Positions 1 to 8,931 are shown, counted from the stretch's first letter. The stretch: DNA of 45,261 nt from Lachnospiraceae bacterium (GCA_017436305.1 JAFSDJ010000064.1:1-45261); one strand, 5' to 3'. The notes: a model not told the origin generated them from the sequence alone. Numbers and translations: made by a program.

Positions 1-65
1 ACCTCAATTACATCATCCGGTTTTTGCGCGAGTAACGAGGCAAGCGTAGACGCTTGCGTATGCAT
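1..65 (-). other. Partial reading frame entering from the left edge; possible end of an element integrated at rlmD
   Basis: On the minus strand a second frame, different from rlmD, is open from within the rlmD 3' end to the window edge. It ends in AQKPDDVIEV, with a possible ATG at 65. From memory, Clostridia carrying elements integrated at the 3' end of rlmD/rumA often show a short conserved ORF beside the gene with a similar KPDD-IEV segment; this was not searched. The stretch is visibly richer in G and C than the rest of the window. It also holds a perfect 8-bp inverted repeat, GCAAGCGT (40-47) and ACGCTTGC (50-57), with a 2-base spacer. It could instead be ordinary 3' flanking DNA. Confidence 0.3.
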
Positions 66-84
66 TTGCCGACTCCCGCGTTCA

Positions 85-1503
85 TCAAGACAAATCCCTT
101 TGTCTCGATGTCGGGACAAGAGAACAGACAGTCTCCACATGCCCGCTATGCCCAAACTGATCCACAGCCCGAACCCGCTTTATCTCATACCCATTCTCCC
201 GAAGATACTTCAAATCCCTGGCCAGCGTAGCACTGTCACAGCTTACATAAACAATCCGCTCCGGTTTCATTTTCACCATGGTGTTCAGACATGCCTCATC
301 ACACCCTTTTCTCGGCGGGTCTACTACGATTACATCCGCATATATCTGCTCTTTTTCATACTTCTCAGGCAACACTTCTTCTGCCTTTCCAACAAAAAAC
401 TCAGCATTCTCAATATGATTTAAAAGAGCATTCTCCTTTGCATCCTCAATTGCCTGGGAAACAATTTCTACACCGTAAACCTGCTTTGCCTTTTTGGCTA
501 AAAACAGGGAAATAGTTCCAATCCCACAATATAAATCCCAGACAGTCTCTTTACCTGTTAAGTTAGCATACTCTAACGCAAGTCCATACAACTTTTCTGT
601 CTGAGCCGGATTTACCTGATAAAAGGACAATGGAGAAATCCGGAATTTTGTATCGCCAATGTAGTCTACAATATATGAGTTTCCCCATAAAGTTTTAACA
701 CTGTCGCCCATAATGACATTTGTATTTTTTGTATTAGGACTGATAGAAATACTGGTAATGTGTTTATTTAAATTAAGCTCAAGCCCTAAAAGCCCGTCCA
801 CAAACTCCTTACTCTGTGGCAGACTATTTCCATTTATCACAACACAAACCATAATCTCTCCGGTAGTAAATCCGGTTCGAATCAGTACATGGCGCACAAG
901 CCCTTTTCCGGTCTGCTCATCATAAGCAGGAATAAAAAATTTCTCCATAAAAGCCAGCACATACTCTAAAATAACCTTATTTTCCACAGGTCCAAGATAA
1001 CAATCCGTATTGGCAACAATAGAATGAGTTCTTCCTGCATAAAATCCCGTTATCAATTTCCCATTTCTATCTGTTCCAACCGGATATTGTGCCTTATTAC
1101 GAAAATGATAAGGATACTCCATTCCCACAATTGGCTCCATTACTTCATCAAGTACCTCTTTCGGAATCCCGCCAATTCGAAGCAGATTATTTCTTACCTT
1201 ATTTTCCTTCCACTCCAGCTGCTTTTCATAGCTTAACGCCTGGATCTGACAGCCACCGCACTGCTTGTGAAAAGCACACTTTGGTGTAACACGAAAAGAA
1301 GAAGGTGTAAGCACCTTCTCTAGCCTTCCGTATGCATAATTCTTTTTCGCCTTTACAATTTTAACTTCCGCCACATCTCCTATTACGGCATCCTTCACAA
1401 AGATTGGATAACCCTGAAATTTTCCAATTCCTTCTCCATCAGAACCCATATCTTCAATTGTGACCACCAGCAAATCATTTTTCTTAAAATTTAAACCATC
1501 CAT
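85..1503 (-). CDS. rlmD: 23S rRNA (uracil(1939)-C(5))-methyltransferase RlmD (RumA family)
   Basis: This SAM-dependent enzyme makes m5U at position 1939 of 23S rRNA. The 472-residue protein has an N-terminal TRAM domain (about residues 8-70), then a cysteine cluster (CAFHKQCGGC) of the iron-sulphur type found in this family. The C-terminal methyltransferase domain shows the SAM loop VWDLYCGIGTISLFLA, the VVDPPRKG motif, the nucleophile motif VSCDSATLARDL and the terminal HVETV. The length is normal for the family. The start lies one base after the yhaM stop, with GGAG upstream, so the two are co-transcribed. After HVETV the tail (CSLVPTSRQRDLS) looks individual, and an overlapping open frame leaves toward the window edge, as expected if a mobile element has rebuilt the 3' end. 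Confidence 0.93.
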   Translation of the reverse strand: MDGLNFKKNDLLVVTIEDMGSDGEGIGKFQGYPIFVKDAVIGDVAEVKIVKAKKNYAYGRLEKVLTPSSFRVTPKCAFHKQCGGCQIQALSYEKQLEWKENKVRNNLLRIGGIPKEVLDEVMEPIVGMEYPYHFRNKAQYPVGTDRNGKLITGFYAGRTHSIVANTDCYLGPVENKVILEYVLAFMEKFFIPAYDEQTGKGLVRHVLIRTGFTTGEIMVCVVINGNSLPQSKEFVDGLLGLELNLNKHITSISISPNTKNTNVIMGDSVKTLWGNSYIVDYIGDTKFRISPLSFYQVNPAQTEKLYGLALEYANLTGKETVWDLYCGIGTISLFLAKKAKQVYGVEIVSQAIEDAKENALLNHIENAEFFVGKAEEVLPEKYEKEQIYADVIVVDPPRKGCDEACLNTMVKMKPERIVYVSCDSATLARDLKYLRENGYEIKRVRAVDQFGHSGHVETVCSLVPTSRQRDLS

Positions 1504-1504
1504 T

Positions 1505-2446
1505 TTACATCTCCGTAGCCTTCACATTAGACTCAAACAACCGGTTATATCCAAGCCAACCTGTCTCCCTGGTGCCTTCTAACAGCTCCATAAAAGTCTC
1601 CATCTTAGCATCTGTATTATCCGCAAAATTAAGTGCCACAGCTTCAACAATCGCCGGCTTCTTCGGAGAACCATATTCATATTCCCCATGATGAGCCAAA
1701 ATACAATGCTTAATTTCTCCGGCAACTTTCTTAGGAAATCCCGGAATCTTAGCAATTTTTTCACCAATCATTTCAGAACCAATTACAATATGTCCAAGCA
1801 GCTGTCCTTCGTCTGTATAATCGTTTTCCGGGAACAGAGACAGCTCCCTTGTTTTTCCAATATCATGAAGCATGGCAACCGCAATCAACAAATCCCATTT
1901 TAAAATCGGATAAGCACTTGCGTAAAAATTGCACAGATTTGTCACACTTAACGTATGCTCTAAAAGTCCCCCGACAAATCCATGATGCACACTTTTTGCC
2001 GCTGAAGAAGTTTTAAAAGCCTTAATAAACTCCTGATCCTCCACAAAAAAGCTTTCCATCAGCTTTTTAATGTAAGGATTTTCCATTTTCTTTATGTAAG
2101 ATAGAAGTTCCCCATACATTTCTTCAATATTCTTCTTACTTACAGGCAAATAGTTAGCAGGGTCATACTCACCCTCTTCACATCTTCGTACACGCTTTAC
2201 GTTAATCTGGTTAGCCCCCTGAAACGAGTTAACCTCTCCATAAACTTCAATATAATCAAGCGTATCAAAATCCGCAATCCCTGCACTATTGGGGTCCCAG
2301 ATCTTCGCATCAATGGTCCCCGTCTTATCCTGCAAAATAACATTTTCATAAGGCTTCCCATTCTTTGTCACTGCCGACTGCTTAAACTTACAAAGATATA
2401 TATCAAATACCCTGTCTCCCTCTTTATAATCCTGAATAAATTTCAT
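1505..2446 (-). CDS. yhaM: 3'-5' exoribonuclease YhaM (OB-fold plus HD domain)
   Basis: This family degrades RNA, and single-stranded DNA in vitro, from the 3' end and takes part in mRNA turnover in Bacillota. The N-terminal third is an OB-fold nucleic-acid-binding domain (KNGKPYENVILQDKTGTIDA). The middle and C-terminal part is an HD phosphohydrolase domain with HHGFVGGLLEHT, the metal-binding AMLHDIGK and the later ILAHHGEYE. I start at the ATG at 2446, which gives 313 residues, close to the 314 of Bacillus subtilis YhaM, because AAGAGGA sits at the right distance (2454-2460). The longer in-frame ATG at 2488 has no good ribosome site. The gene is followed after one base by rlmD. Confidence 0.9.
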   Translation of the reverse strand: MKFIQDYKEGDRVFDIYLCKFKQSAVTKNGKPYENVILQDKTGTIDAKIWDPNSAGIADFDTLDYIEVYGEVNSFQGANQINVKRVRRCEEGEYDPANYLPVSKKNIEEMYGELLSYIKKMENPYIKKLMESFFVEDQEFIKAFKTSSAAKSVHHGFVGGLLEHTLSVTNLCNFYASAYPILKWDLLIAVAMLHDIGKTRELSLFPENDYTDEGQLLGHIVIGSEMIGEKIAKIPGFPKKVAGEIKHCILAHHGEYEYGSPKKPAIVEAVALNFADNTDAKMETFMELLEGTRETGWLGYNRLFESNVKATEM

Positions 2447-2572
2447 AATTCTGTCCTCTTTCTTTTTATTATAGTTTTCCATCTTCACTTATTCTAAACC
2501 GTATTACCACTGGAACACTGGCATACTTTGTAAACCTTTGCGGGGAATGTTCAGATAATTCATTCAAAAATC

Positions 2573-3886
2573 CTACTTACTCTCCGTCAAAGTAATCTCC
2601 ACTTCCATATCAATATATTCCCCACCACTATATCTTTTAATATACAGCTTCAAGGTCTCTCCCGGTTTCTTAGACAAAAGAACCTTTTTATAATCTGCAA
2701 AGGAAGTAAGGCTTGTTAAACCTGCCTGCACAATCACATCATTGCTTAAAATTCCGGCCTCCATAGCCGGTGACTGCATGGCAACCTCCGTTACATAGGC
2801 TCCATAAGGCATTCCATTGTTTTCATATGCCTCCCTTGTAACATCCTGTCCATAAATTCCTGCATAGGCCAAAGCTTCTCCGTTAGAAAGCTTTTCAACA
2901 ACACCCTTTAATTCTGATATGGCAATAGCCGATAAAATATGCCCTTCCCGTAAATCAGTAGACTGTTTTGTAATAATTCCAAGCACTTCTCCTGATAAAT
3001 TAATCAACACTCCACTTGCATTTTCACTGCCATACATATCCGTATCCAAAATTTTGTAAAGTCCATCCACCAGACTTAACGTATTTCCTGTTGAGGTTAC
3101 CATACCATAAGACAAAGATCCCTTTTGTCCCACGGGGCTTCCAATAGCAATAACCGGTCTTCCCAAAATGAAATTATTGTTGGTGGTGCCTAACTGGGCA
3201 ATGGCAATTCCTTCTTTTTCCTCTTGGGTAAATCCGGCATATTTCACTCCGAAAACCCCTAATCCCGTTTGATTATCTACACCTTTTAACTGGGCTTCCT
3301 TCACTACGCCATTATCAAAGGTTATCCGATATTCGTTAGCCTCTGCTAACTGGTTAGCTTCTGCTAACACAAGGTATTCTACACCATTATCAGCTACAAT
3401 CACGCCTGAAATGCTATTCTCATTTTCAAAGGTTTCCTGTAACCAGTTTGTATCCTGGGTTACTCCTGTTACAGTAGTCATAAAATCCTCTGATTTGGAA
3501 GAAAGCTCGTAAAGGCTTTCATATACATTTCCGTAATCTTCTACAGAAATTTCTTTACTTTCGCTCATATCAATCTGCTCTAAAATGCTTGCTTCCATTT
3601 CTTCCTGCAAAGCATCCTCTGTAAGCATGGCATCCGGTAAAATTTCCTCTTCCTCTGTAGGAAATTCCACCTTAGTGATTTCCTCCGGGTACAACATATT
3701 ACTGATTACCGGCTCTAAAACCAAAAAAGTAAAGCAGGCAACCATACCAAATACAACTGCTGAAAATACAGTCACAATGGTTCTGCGTACAAGCTTCTTT
3801 TTATTAACAGGTCTTTCCTTAATAGTCTCCCTTATAAAAGTGGTAGATTCCCTATTTTTATCTTCTCTATTTTCCTGATTATCCAT
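2573..3886 (-). CDS. Membrane-anchored HtrA/DegP-like protein with PDZ domain; catalytic triad missing (pseudoprotease)
   Basis: The 437-residue protein has a basic cytoplasmic N-terminus, one membrane segment (about 35-57), an acidic linker (70-115), a trypsin-like S1C domain (about 155-335) and a C-terminal PDZ domain (about 340-435, with SPAMEAGILSNDVIV). The fold is recognisable from SGVIVADNG, VIAIGSPVG and INLSGEVLGI. Lined up by eye against active HtrA proteins, the catalytic positions are replaced. NNHVV reads EANQL (His to Asn178), LTDLAV reads QTGLGV (Asp to Gly208), and GNSGG reads ENASG (Ser to Ala290). It is therefore unlikely to cut proteins and more likely binds peptides or acts as a sensor or scaffold outside the membrane. 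The frame is intact, so this is not simple decay. Confidence 0.8.
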   Translation of the reverse strand: MDNQENREDKNRESTTFIRETIKERPVNKKKLVRRTIVTVFSAVVFGMVACFTFLVLEPVISNMLYPEEITKVEFPTEEEEILPDAMLTEDALQEEMEASILEQIDMSESKEISVEDYGNVYESLYELSSKSEDFMTTVTGVTQDTNWLQETFENENSISGVIVADNGVEYLVLAEANQLAEANEYRITFDNGVVKEAQLKGVDNQTGLGVFGVKYAGFTQEEKEGIAIAQLGTTNNNFILGRPVIAIGSPVGQKGSLSYGMVTSTGNTLSLVDGLYKILDTDMYGSENASGVLINLSGEVLGIITKQSTDLREGHILSAIAISELKGVVEKLSNGEALAYAGIYGQDVTREAYENNGMPYGAYVTEVAMQSPAMEAGILSNDVIVQAGLTSLTSFADYKKVLLSKKPGETLKLYIKRYSGGEYIDMEVEITLTESK

Positions 3887-3934
3887 CTCTTACTCTCTAT
3901 ACTTTCTCTTATTAAATTAGGATACCCCAAGCCC

Positions 3935-3980
3935 TTACACAGCCTGACATCAAGTGTCCGGCTACTGTGTAAATAGTAAC
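3935..3980 (-). repeat. Leader repeat family R1, copy upstream of the HtrA-like gene
   Basis: On the minus strand this begins GTTACTATTTACACAG and points toward the HtrA-like gene. It folds on itself: TTACACAG (3935-3942) pairs with CTGTGTAA (3965-3972), and CCTGACA (3943-3949) pairs with TGTCCGG (3955-3961) with one mismatch. The core matches the copies near 6.5, 16.0, 18.3, 26.6, 31.9, 34.3 and 44.8 kb. Confidence 0.7.
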
Positions 3981-4051
3981 AATTTAAGCTCTTTTAAGTA
4001 TATCGGATAGCTTCTTTATTGTAAAGGTTCGTAGTATTTTTTTACAATGTA

Positions 4052-4060
4052 TGCTATACT
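4052..4060 (+). promoter_or_regulatory. Candidate extended -10 promoter of mutS2
   Basis: TGCTATACT is an extended -10 element (TGn plus TATACT at 4055-4060), with no convincing -35 box 17 bases upstream. It would give a leader of about 60 bases before the mutS2 ATG. The rest of the 3887-4128 spacer holds the R1 repeat and fragments of it. Confidence 0.4.
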
Positions 4061-4063
4061 AAG

Positions 4064-4102
4064 GTTGCTGTTTGAATAGCAACTACTACGTTTACTGTTC
4101 AC
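4064..4102. repeat. Two end fragments of repeat family R1 in the mutS2 leader
   Basis: GTTGCTGTTTGAATAGCAAC (4064-4083) is a small hairpin. In reverse complement it resembles the R1 start GTTACTATTCACACAG. TTTACTGTTCAC (4091-4102) matches the R1 terminal repeat on the plus strand, pointing to mutS2. They look like remnants of one or two elements; the mutS2 ribosome site follows at 4114-4120. Confidence 0.45.
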
Positions 4103-4128
4103 CACGTTTATTAAGAGGAATAAAAATT

Positions 4129-6498
4129 ATGGATAACAAAGCATTACGAGTACTTGAATACAATAAAATAATAGATTTGCTTACCGAAAAAGCTTCCTCC
4201 GACCCGGGACGGGAGCTTTGTAAGTCCCTGACTCCTCTACTTGATTTAGAAGAAATTCAGTTAGCACAGACTTACACAAAGGATGCCCTGTCAAGATTAT
4301 TCAAAAAGGGCAGCACCTCTTTTGGAGGCAACCGGGATTTAACTTATATTTGCAAGCATCTGGAAGTAGGCGGCTCCTTAAATGCTATAGAGCTGTTACA
4401 AATTGCAGCTCTCCTTGAAAATGTAGCACGGGTAAAAAGCTTTGGCCGCATGGAAGGTAAGGAATTTACAGACAGCTTAGACAGCTTTTTTGAGCAGTTA
4501 GAGCCTCTTACCCAGTTAAGTAGCCAGCTTCGCAGATGTATTTTATCAGAAGACGAAATTGCTGATGATGCCAGCTCAAACCTTCGTCATATCCGCAGGC
4601 AGATGACCATTACCGGAGACAAAATTCACAGCCAGTTAAATTCCATGGTAAACGGCTCTTATCGTACTTATTTGCAGGATGCTGTAATTACTATGAGAGA
4701 TAACCGTTACTGTATCCCGGTAAAAGCAGAATACAAAAATCAGGTGTCAGGTATGGTTCACGACCAGTCCGGAAGTGGCTCTACTTTATTTATTGAACCT
4801 TCTGCCATTATTGATTTAAATAATAAGCTAAAGGAATTATCCTTACAGGAAAAGGAAGAAATCGAGAAAATTTTAAGAGACCTTTCTATTCTTTGCAGTG
4901 AGCATACGCTAACTTTTAAACAAAATGCAGAGCTTATGACCTTTCTTGATTTTACCTTTGCCAAGGCTTCATTAGCTTTGGAGCAAAATGCTACAGAACC
5001 GATTTTCAATGAGCGTGGATATATTAACATCCGCAAGGGCCGTCATCCTCTTTTAAAAAAGGATAAAGTAGTGCCCATTGATATCTATTTAGGAGATGCC
5101 TTCAGCCAGCTTATTATTACAGGACCTAACACAGGCGGTAAAACCGTTTCCCTAAAAACCGTTGGTTTATTTACTTTAATGGGACAATCGGGACTTCATA
5201 TTCCGGCATTAGACAGAAGTGAACTAGGCATTTTTACAAATGTTTTTGCAGATATTGGGGATGAGCAGAGCATTGAGCAGAGCTTATCCACATTCTCCTC
5301 CCACATGACAAACATTGTCCACATTTTAAAGGAGGCAGATTCCCGTTCCCTGTGTTTATTTGATGAATTATGTGCAGGAACAGACCCTACAGAGGGAGCT
5401 GCGTTAGCCATTGCTATCTTAGAAAATTTAAAAAACAGGGGTGCCTCCACCATGGCAACTACCCACTATAGTGAGTTAAAGGTTTACGCTTTATCTAAAG
5501 ACCATGTAGAAAATGCCTGCTGCGAATTTAACGTAGAAACATTAAGTCCTACCTACAGGCTTTTAATCGGTATTCCCGGAAAAAGTAATGCCTTTGCTAT
5601 TTCAGGCAAATTAGGCTTATCGGATAACATTATTGAAAATGCCAAAAAACAGCTTTCCACAGAGGAAGAAAGCTTCGAGGATTTATTATCTGATTTGGAA
5701 AAAAGCCGTGTTATTATAGAAAAGGAACAGTTAGAAATCCAAACCTACAAACAGGAAATTGAAGCCTTAAAAAAACAATTAGAGGCAAAACAGGATAAAA
5801 TCGAAGCCTCCAGAGAACGTATTTTACGGGAAGCCAACGAAGAAGCAAGAGAGATTTTACAGGATGCAAAAGCAGTTGCAGATGAAACCATCCGTTCCTT
5901 CCAGAAATACGGCTCTAACACTTCCATGAAGGAAATGGAACAGAAACGAAACAAGGTAAGAGAAAAGATTTCTGAAAAAAATTCCAAGCTTTCTTTAAAA
6001 GCAAAAGAAACTCCGAAGGGGGGCTTAAATCCAAACCAGATAAAATTAGGCGACAGCGTAAAGGTGCTTTCCATGAATGTTAAAGGTACTATCAGTTCCA
6101 AGCCGGATGCCAAAGGAATGCTTTTTGTACAATGTGGCATTATCCGTTCCAAAGTACACATAAGCGACTTGATTCCTGTATTGGAAGAAGATATTAAGGC
6201 ACCTAATTTAACGAGAGCCAGAAATGGACGCATTAACGTTTCCAAAGCCTCCAATATTTCTCCGGAAATCAATCTTCTTGGAAAAACTGTAGATGAAGCT
6301 ATTGCCGCTTTGGATAAATATTTAGATGATGCTTATGTAACACACCTGCCAAGCGTGCGTATTGTTCACGGTAAGGGTACAGGTGCCCTAAGAAATGCCG
6401 TACAAAATCATCTGAAAAAACTGTCTTATATTAAATCCTTCCGCCTGGGCGAATTTGGCGAAGGTGATGCAGGTGTTACAATCGCAGAATTCAAATAA
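4129..6498 (+). CDS. mutS2: Endonuclease MutS2 (ribosome rescue and anti-recombination factor)
   Basis: MutS2 is a MutS-like ATPase without the mismatch-recognition domain. It was described as an anti-recombination nuclease and more recently as a sensor of collided ribosomes. The 789-residue protein shows core and clamp domains with a long coiled coil (about 495-630). The ATPase has Walker A GPNTGGKT (about 332-339) and Walker B CLFDELCAGTDP (Asp near 412). A KOW-like segment (KLGDSVKVLS) and a C-terminal Smr domain (RIVHGKGTGALR) follow. The Smr start motif reads INLLG rather than LDLRG. I start at the ATG at 4129 because AGAGGAA is 8 bases upstream and the length matches B. subtilis MutS2 (785); an in-frame start at 4072 would be built from repeat sequence. 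Confidence 0.94.
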   Translation: MDNKALRVLEYNKIIDLLTEKASSDPGRELCKSLTPLLDLEEIQLAQTYTKDALSRLFKKGSTSFGGNRDLTYICKHLEVGGSLNAIELLQIAALLENVARVKSFGRMEGKEFTDSLDSFFEQLEPLTQLSSQLRRCILSEDEIADDASSNLRHIRRQMTITGDKIHSQLNSMVNGSYRTYLQDAVITMRDNRYCIPVKAEYKNQVSGMVHDQSGSGSTLFIEPSAIIDLNNKLKELSLQEKEEIEKILRDLSILCSEHTLTFKQNAELMTFLDFTFAKASLALEQNATEPIFNERGYINIRKGRHPLLKKDKVVPIDIYLGDAFSQLIITGPNTGGKTVSLKTVGLFTLMGQSGLHIPALDRSELGIFTNVFADIGDEQSIEQSLSTFSSHMTNIVHILKEADSRSLCLFDELCAGTDPTEGAALAIAILENLKNRGASTMATTHYSELKVYALSKDHVENACCEFNVETLSPTYRLLIGIPGKSNAFAISGKLGLSDNIIENAKKQLSTEEESFEDLLSDLEKSRVIIEKEQLEIQTYKQEIEALKKQLEAKQDKIEASRERILREANEEAREILQDAKAVADETIRSFQKYGSNTSMKEMEQKRNKVREKISEKNSKLSLKAKETPKGGLNPNQIKLGDSVKVLSMNVKGTISSKPDAKGMLFVQCGIIRSKVHISDLIPVLEEDIKAPNLTRARNGRINVSKASNISPEINLLGKTVDEAIAALDKYLDDAYVTHLPSVRIVHGKGTGALRNAVQNHLKKLSYIKSFRLGEFGEGDAGVTIAEFK

Positions 6499-6621
6499 AC
6501 TATTCACACAGCAATCTGACACTTGCGGTCAGGCTGTTAAAACATGATTTGGGTGATGGTTTCTGCTTCCCAAAGGGAATTCGCATGCCATTATTTCAAG
6601 CAACAACCATAACCACGAAAT
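6499..6621 (+). repeat. Leader repeat family R1, near-full-length copy filling the mutS2 to response regulator gap
   Basis: The copy starts one base after the mutS2 stop (ACTATTCACACAG) and ends at the response regulator's AGGAGG. It carries CTGAC..GTCAG pairing arms (6516-6533), a CATGATT box, and a second half, GGTTTCTGCTTCCC..GGGAATTCGCATGC. That second half matches the reverse complement of the 26.6-kb copy (GGTTTCTGCTTCGCGAAGCG). It therefore shares most of its length with that 128-bp element, although its own far terminal repeat is poor. Confidence 0.65.
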
Positions 6622-6632
6622 AGGAGGTTTCT

Positions 6633-7343
6633 ATGGTAACAAAACAGAAAATTTTAATTGTAGATGATGATAATAATATTGCAGAATTAATTTCCCTTTA
6701 TTTAACAAAGGAATGCTTTGACACCTTAATTGTCAATGATGGAGAGTCTGCATTAGAATCATTAAAAACCTTCGAGCCTAACTTAATTTTATTAGATTTA
6801 ATGCTTCCGGGCATAGACGGCTACGAGGTTTGTCGGTCAGTCCGCGCTAACTCCAACATTCCAATTATTATGCTTTCTGCAAAAGGCGAAATCTTTGATA
6901 AAGTGTTAGGTTTGGAGCTTGGTGCTGATGATTATATGGAAAAACCTTTTGATTCCAAAGAGTTAGTGGCAAGAGTAAAAGCCGTTCTTCGTCGCTACAA
7001 ACAGGTTCCTACAGCAATCGAACCTGTAGATAATACAAAAAAAGTAGAATACACCGACTTAGTCATAAACTTAACCAATTATTCCGTTCTCTACATGGGA
7101 AAAGTTGTGGAAATGCCTCCAAAAGAGTTAGAGCTTTTGTATTTCCTTGCTTCCTCTCCCAATCAGGTCTTTACAAGAGAACAGCTTTTAGACCAGATTT
7201 GGGGCTATGAATACATTGGAGATACCAGAACGGTAGACGTACACATTAAAAGACTTAGGGAAAAAATTAATGACCATGCAGAATGGGGACTTGCCACAGT
7301 ATGGGGTATTGGTTACAAATTTGAAACAAAATCAAGAGGATAA
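6633..7343 (+). CDS. OmpR/PhoB-family response regulator
   Basis: This is a DNA-binding response regulator of 236 residues. The receiver domain (1-120) has the acidic pocket D11-D13, the phospho-acceptor Asp55 (LILLDLMLPG) and the conserved Lys in DYMEKPF. The C-terminal winged helix (about 135-232) includes VFTREQLLDQIWGYE and TRTVDVHIKRLREKI, typical of the OmpR class. AGGAGG lies 5 bases before the ATG. The sensor kinase follows after 3 bases, so the two form one operon and a cognate pair. The stimulus cannot be read from sequence. The only DNA upstream is a repeat element, so its promoter may lie in that repeat or before mutS2. Confidence 0.93.
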   Translation: MVTKQKILIVDDDNNIAELISLYLTKECFDTLIVNDGESALESLKTFEPNLILLDLMLPGIDGYEVCRSVRANSNIPIIMLSAKGEIFDKVLGLELGADDYMEKPFDSKELVARVKAVLRRYKQVPTAIEPVDNTKKVEYTDLVINLTNYSVLYMGKVVEMPPKELELLYFLASSPNQVFTREQLLDQIWGYEYIGDTRTVDVHIKRLREKINDHAEWGLATVWGIGYKFETKSRG

Positions 7344-7346
7344 GCT

Positions 7347-8774
7347 ATGAAGAAAACATTATACTCTAAATTTTTGTTAGCTTATGCTATTTTTGGTTGC
7401 TTTGGTTTTATTGTGGTTGCTACTTTTTCTTCCAGTCTGACTTTAGAGCACTTAAAAAGAGAACAGGCTGAAACCTTATACAAAGAGGCTTCCCTTATAT
7501 CCAAAACCTATGCATCGGAGCTTTATTCCAACCAGATAACCATCGAATCTGCCTATACCCAGCTTAATGCACTAGCTATTTATCTTTCCGCCCAGATTTG
7601 GATTGTAAACCCATCCGGTACTGTTGTACTTCATTCCGGTGCAGCTACCAACGTAAACAATCCGAAAGTCATTGCTAACTTTGACCCTGCAGTAACTGCA
7701 GATTCCTACTATGTAACCGGTGATTTTTTTGGCGAGTTTGGGGAAGAGATGTTAAGTGTTTTTACACCAATTTCCTCCAATTACAAAATCAAGGGCTATG
7801 TAATTATTCACAAACCAATGAGTGATATTTGCGAGTCCAGCGACAGCCTTTTGGGAGTTACTTACATTACCCTTGTATTACTTATTTTATTGTCACTTAT
7901 TATTTTATTTTTCTTTACGGAAATGTTTTATGTTCCACTGAAAAAGATTATTACTGCCACCGAGCAGTATGCCAGTGGAAACATGCACTATGAGCTTTCT
8001 GTGGAAAGCACTGACGAAATGGGATATTTAGCCGCCTCCTTAAACTATATGGCAAGCGAAATCGCCCGCTCCGAGGATACCCAGAAAAAATTTGTAGCTA
8101 ACGTTTCCCACGATTTTCGCTCTCCTCTTACTTCCATTAAGGGTTATTTAGAGGCTATGTTAGACGGCACTATTCCGCCGGAAATGCACGAGAAATATTT
8201 AAATATTGTGTTAAACGAAACAGACAGACTTACTAAGCTTACAAATAGTCTTTTAACTTTAAACAACTTAAATACAAAGGGAATGATTTTAGAATGTAGC
8301 GACTTTGAAATCAACCGCATGATTCGTGAGACGGTTGAAACCTTTGAAGGAACCTGCAATAAAAAACAACTTGTGGTAGACTTAATCCTTACCGGAAATG
8401 AAATGTATGTAAATGGCGACATGACCAAAATCCAGCAGGTATTATACAACCTGTTAGACAACGCCATTAAATTTTCAAACAATAACTCGGTTATTACCAT
8501 CGAAACAAGAGAAAAAAATAACAAGCTTTTCGTCTCTGTAAAAGACAACGGAATCGGTATTCCAAAAGACAGCTTAAAGCTTATTTTTGATCGTTTTTAC
8601 AAAACTGATTTATCCAGAGGCAAAGACAAAAGAGGAACCGGCTTAGGCCTTTCCATTACCAAAGAAATCATCCACTCCCATGGGGAAAACATTAACGTTA
8701 TCAGCACCGAAGGCGTAGGAACCGAATTCATCTTTACCTTACAGAAGTCTGAAAACATGGATGATGAGGATTAA
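7347..8774 (+). CDS. Membrane sensor histidine kinase
   Basis: This partner of the preceding response regulator has 475 residues. It has a membrane segment at about 9-29, an extracytoplasmic sensor region of about 130 residues, and a second membrane segment at about 168-190 (TLVLLILLSLIILFFF). Then come a HAMP domain, a HisKA dimerisation domain with the phosphorylated His255 in VSHDFRSPLTSIKGYL, and an ATPase domain with the N box (LYNLLDNAIKFS), G1 (VKDNGIGIP) and G2 (RGTGLGLSI). This is the standard ResE/WalK-like architecture. The sensor part has no family I recognise, so the ligand is unknown. The gene ends before a strong terminator shared with the convergent trmL. Confidence 0.92.
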   Translation: MKKTLYSKFLLAYAIFGCFGFIVVATFSSSLTLEHLKREQAETLYKEASLISKTYASELYSNQITIESAYTQLNALAIYLSAQIWIVNPSGTVVLHSGAATNVNNPKVIANFDPAVTADSYYVTGDFFGEFGEEMLSVFTPISSNYKIKGYVIIHKPMSDICESSDSLLGVTYITLVLLILLSLIILFFFTEMFYVPLKKIITATEQYASGNMHYELSVESTDEMGYLAASLNYMASEIARSEDTQKKFVANVSHDFRSPLTSIKGYLEAMLDGTIPPEMHEKYLNIVLNETDRLTKLTNSLLTLNNLNTKGMILECSDFEINRMIRETVETFEGTCNKKQLVVDLILTGNEMYVNGDMTKIQQVLYNLLDNAIKFSNNNSVITIETREKNNKLFVSVKDNGIGIPKDSLKLIFDRFYKTDLSRGKDKRGTGLGLSITKEIIHSHGENINVISTEGVGTEFIFTLQKSENMDDED

Positions 8775-8800
8775 ACAAAAGCTGTGCTCCTACACAGCTT

Positions 8801-8842
8801 ACTGCATAGTCAATTTGTACAATCTGTTCTTGAAAGTGACTT
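8801..8842 (+). repeat. Repeat family R2, copy 1
   Basis: This 42-base stretch matches 37113-37154 at about 38 of 42 positions by eye. It includes ATAGTCAA, the near-palindrome around TTGTACAATCT, and TTCTTGAAAGTGACTTTA. It lies in the convergent space after the histidine kinase. A perfect hairpin, AAGCTGTG/CACAGCTT (8777-8798), precedes it. Confidence 0.7.
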
Positions 8843-8885
8843 TATGCTATGGAAGTAGGCCACCCACATCCTGATCCTATATATC

Positions 8886-8930
8886 AAAAAGTCGTACCAG
8901 TTAGCCTTTGCTAACCAGTACGACTTTTTT
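8886..8930. terminator. Bidirectional intrinsic terminator between the histidine kinase and trmL
   Basis: The arms GTCGTAC-CA-GTTAGC and GCTAAC-CA-GTACGAC enclose the loop CTTT. They are flanked by AAAAA on the left and TTTTTT on the right, so the hairpin can stop transcription from both convergent genes. Confidence 0.9.
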
Positions 8931-8931
8931 A

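Noticed and set aside
5745-6272. 175-codon minus-strand open frame within mutS2
   Set aside because: Shadow of the coiled-coil coding region, with no ribosome site.
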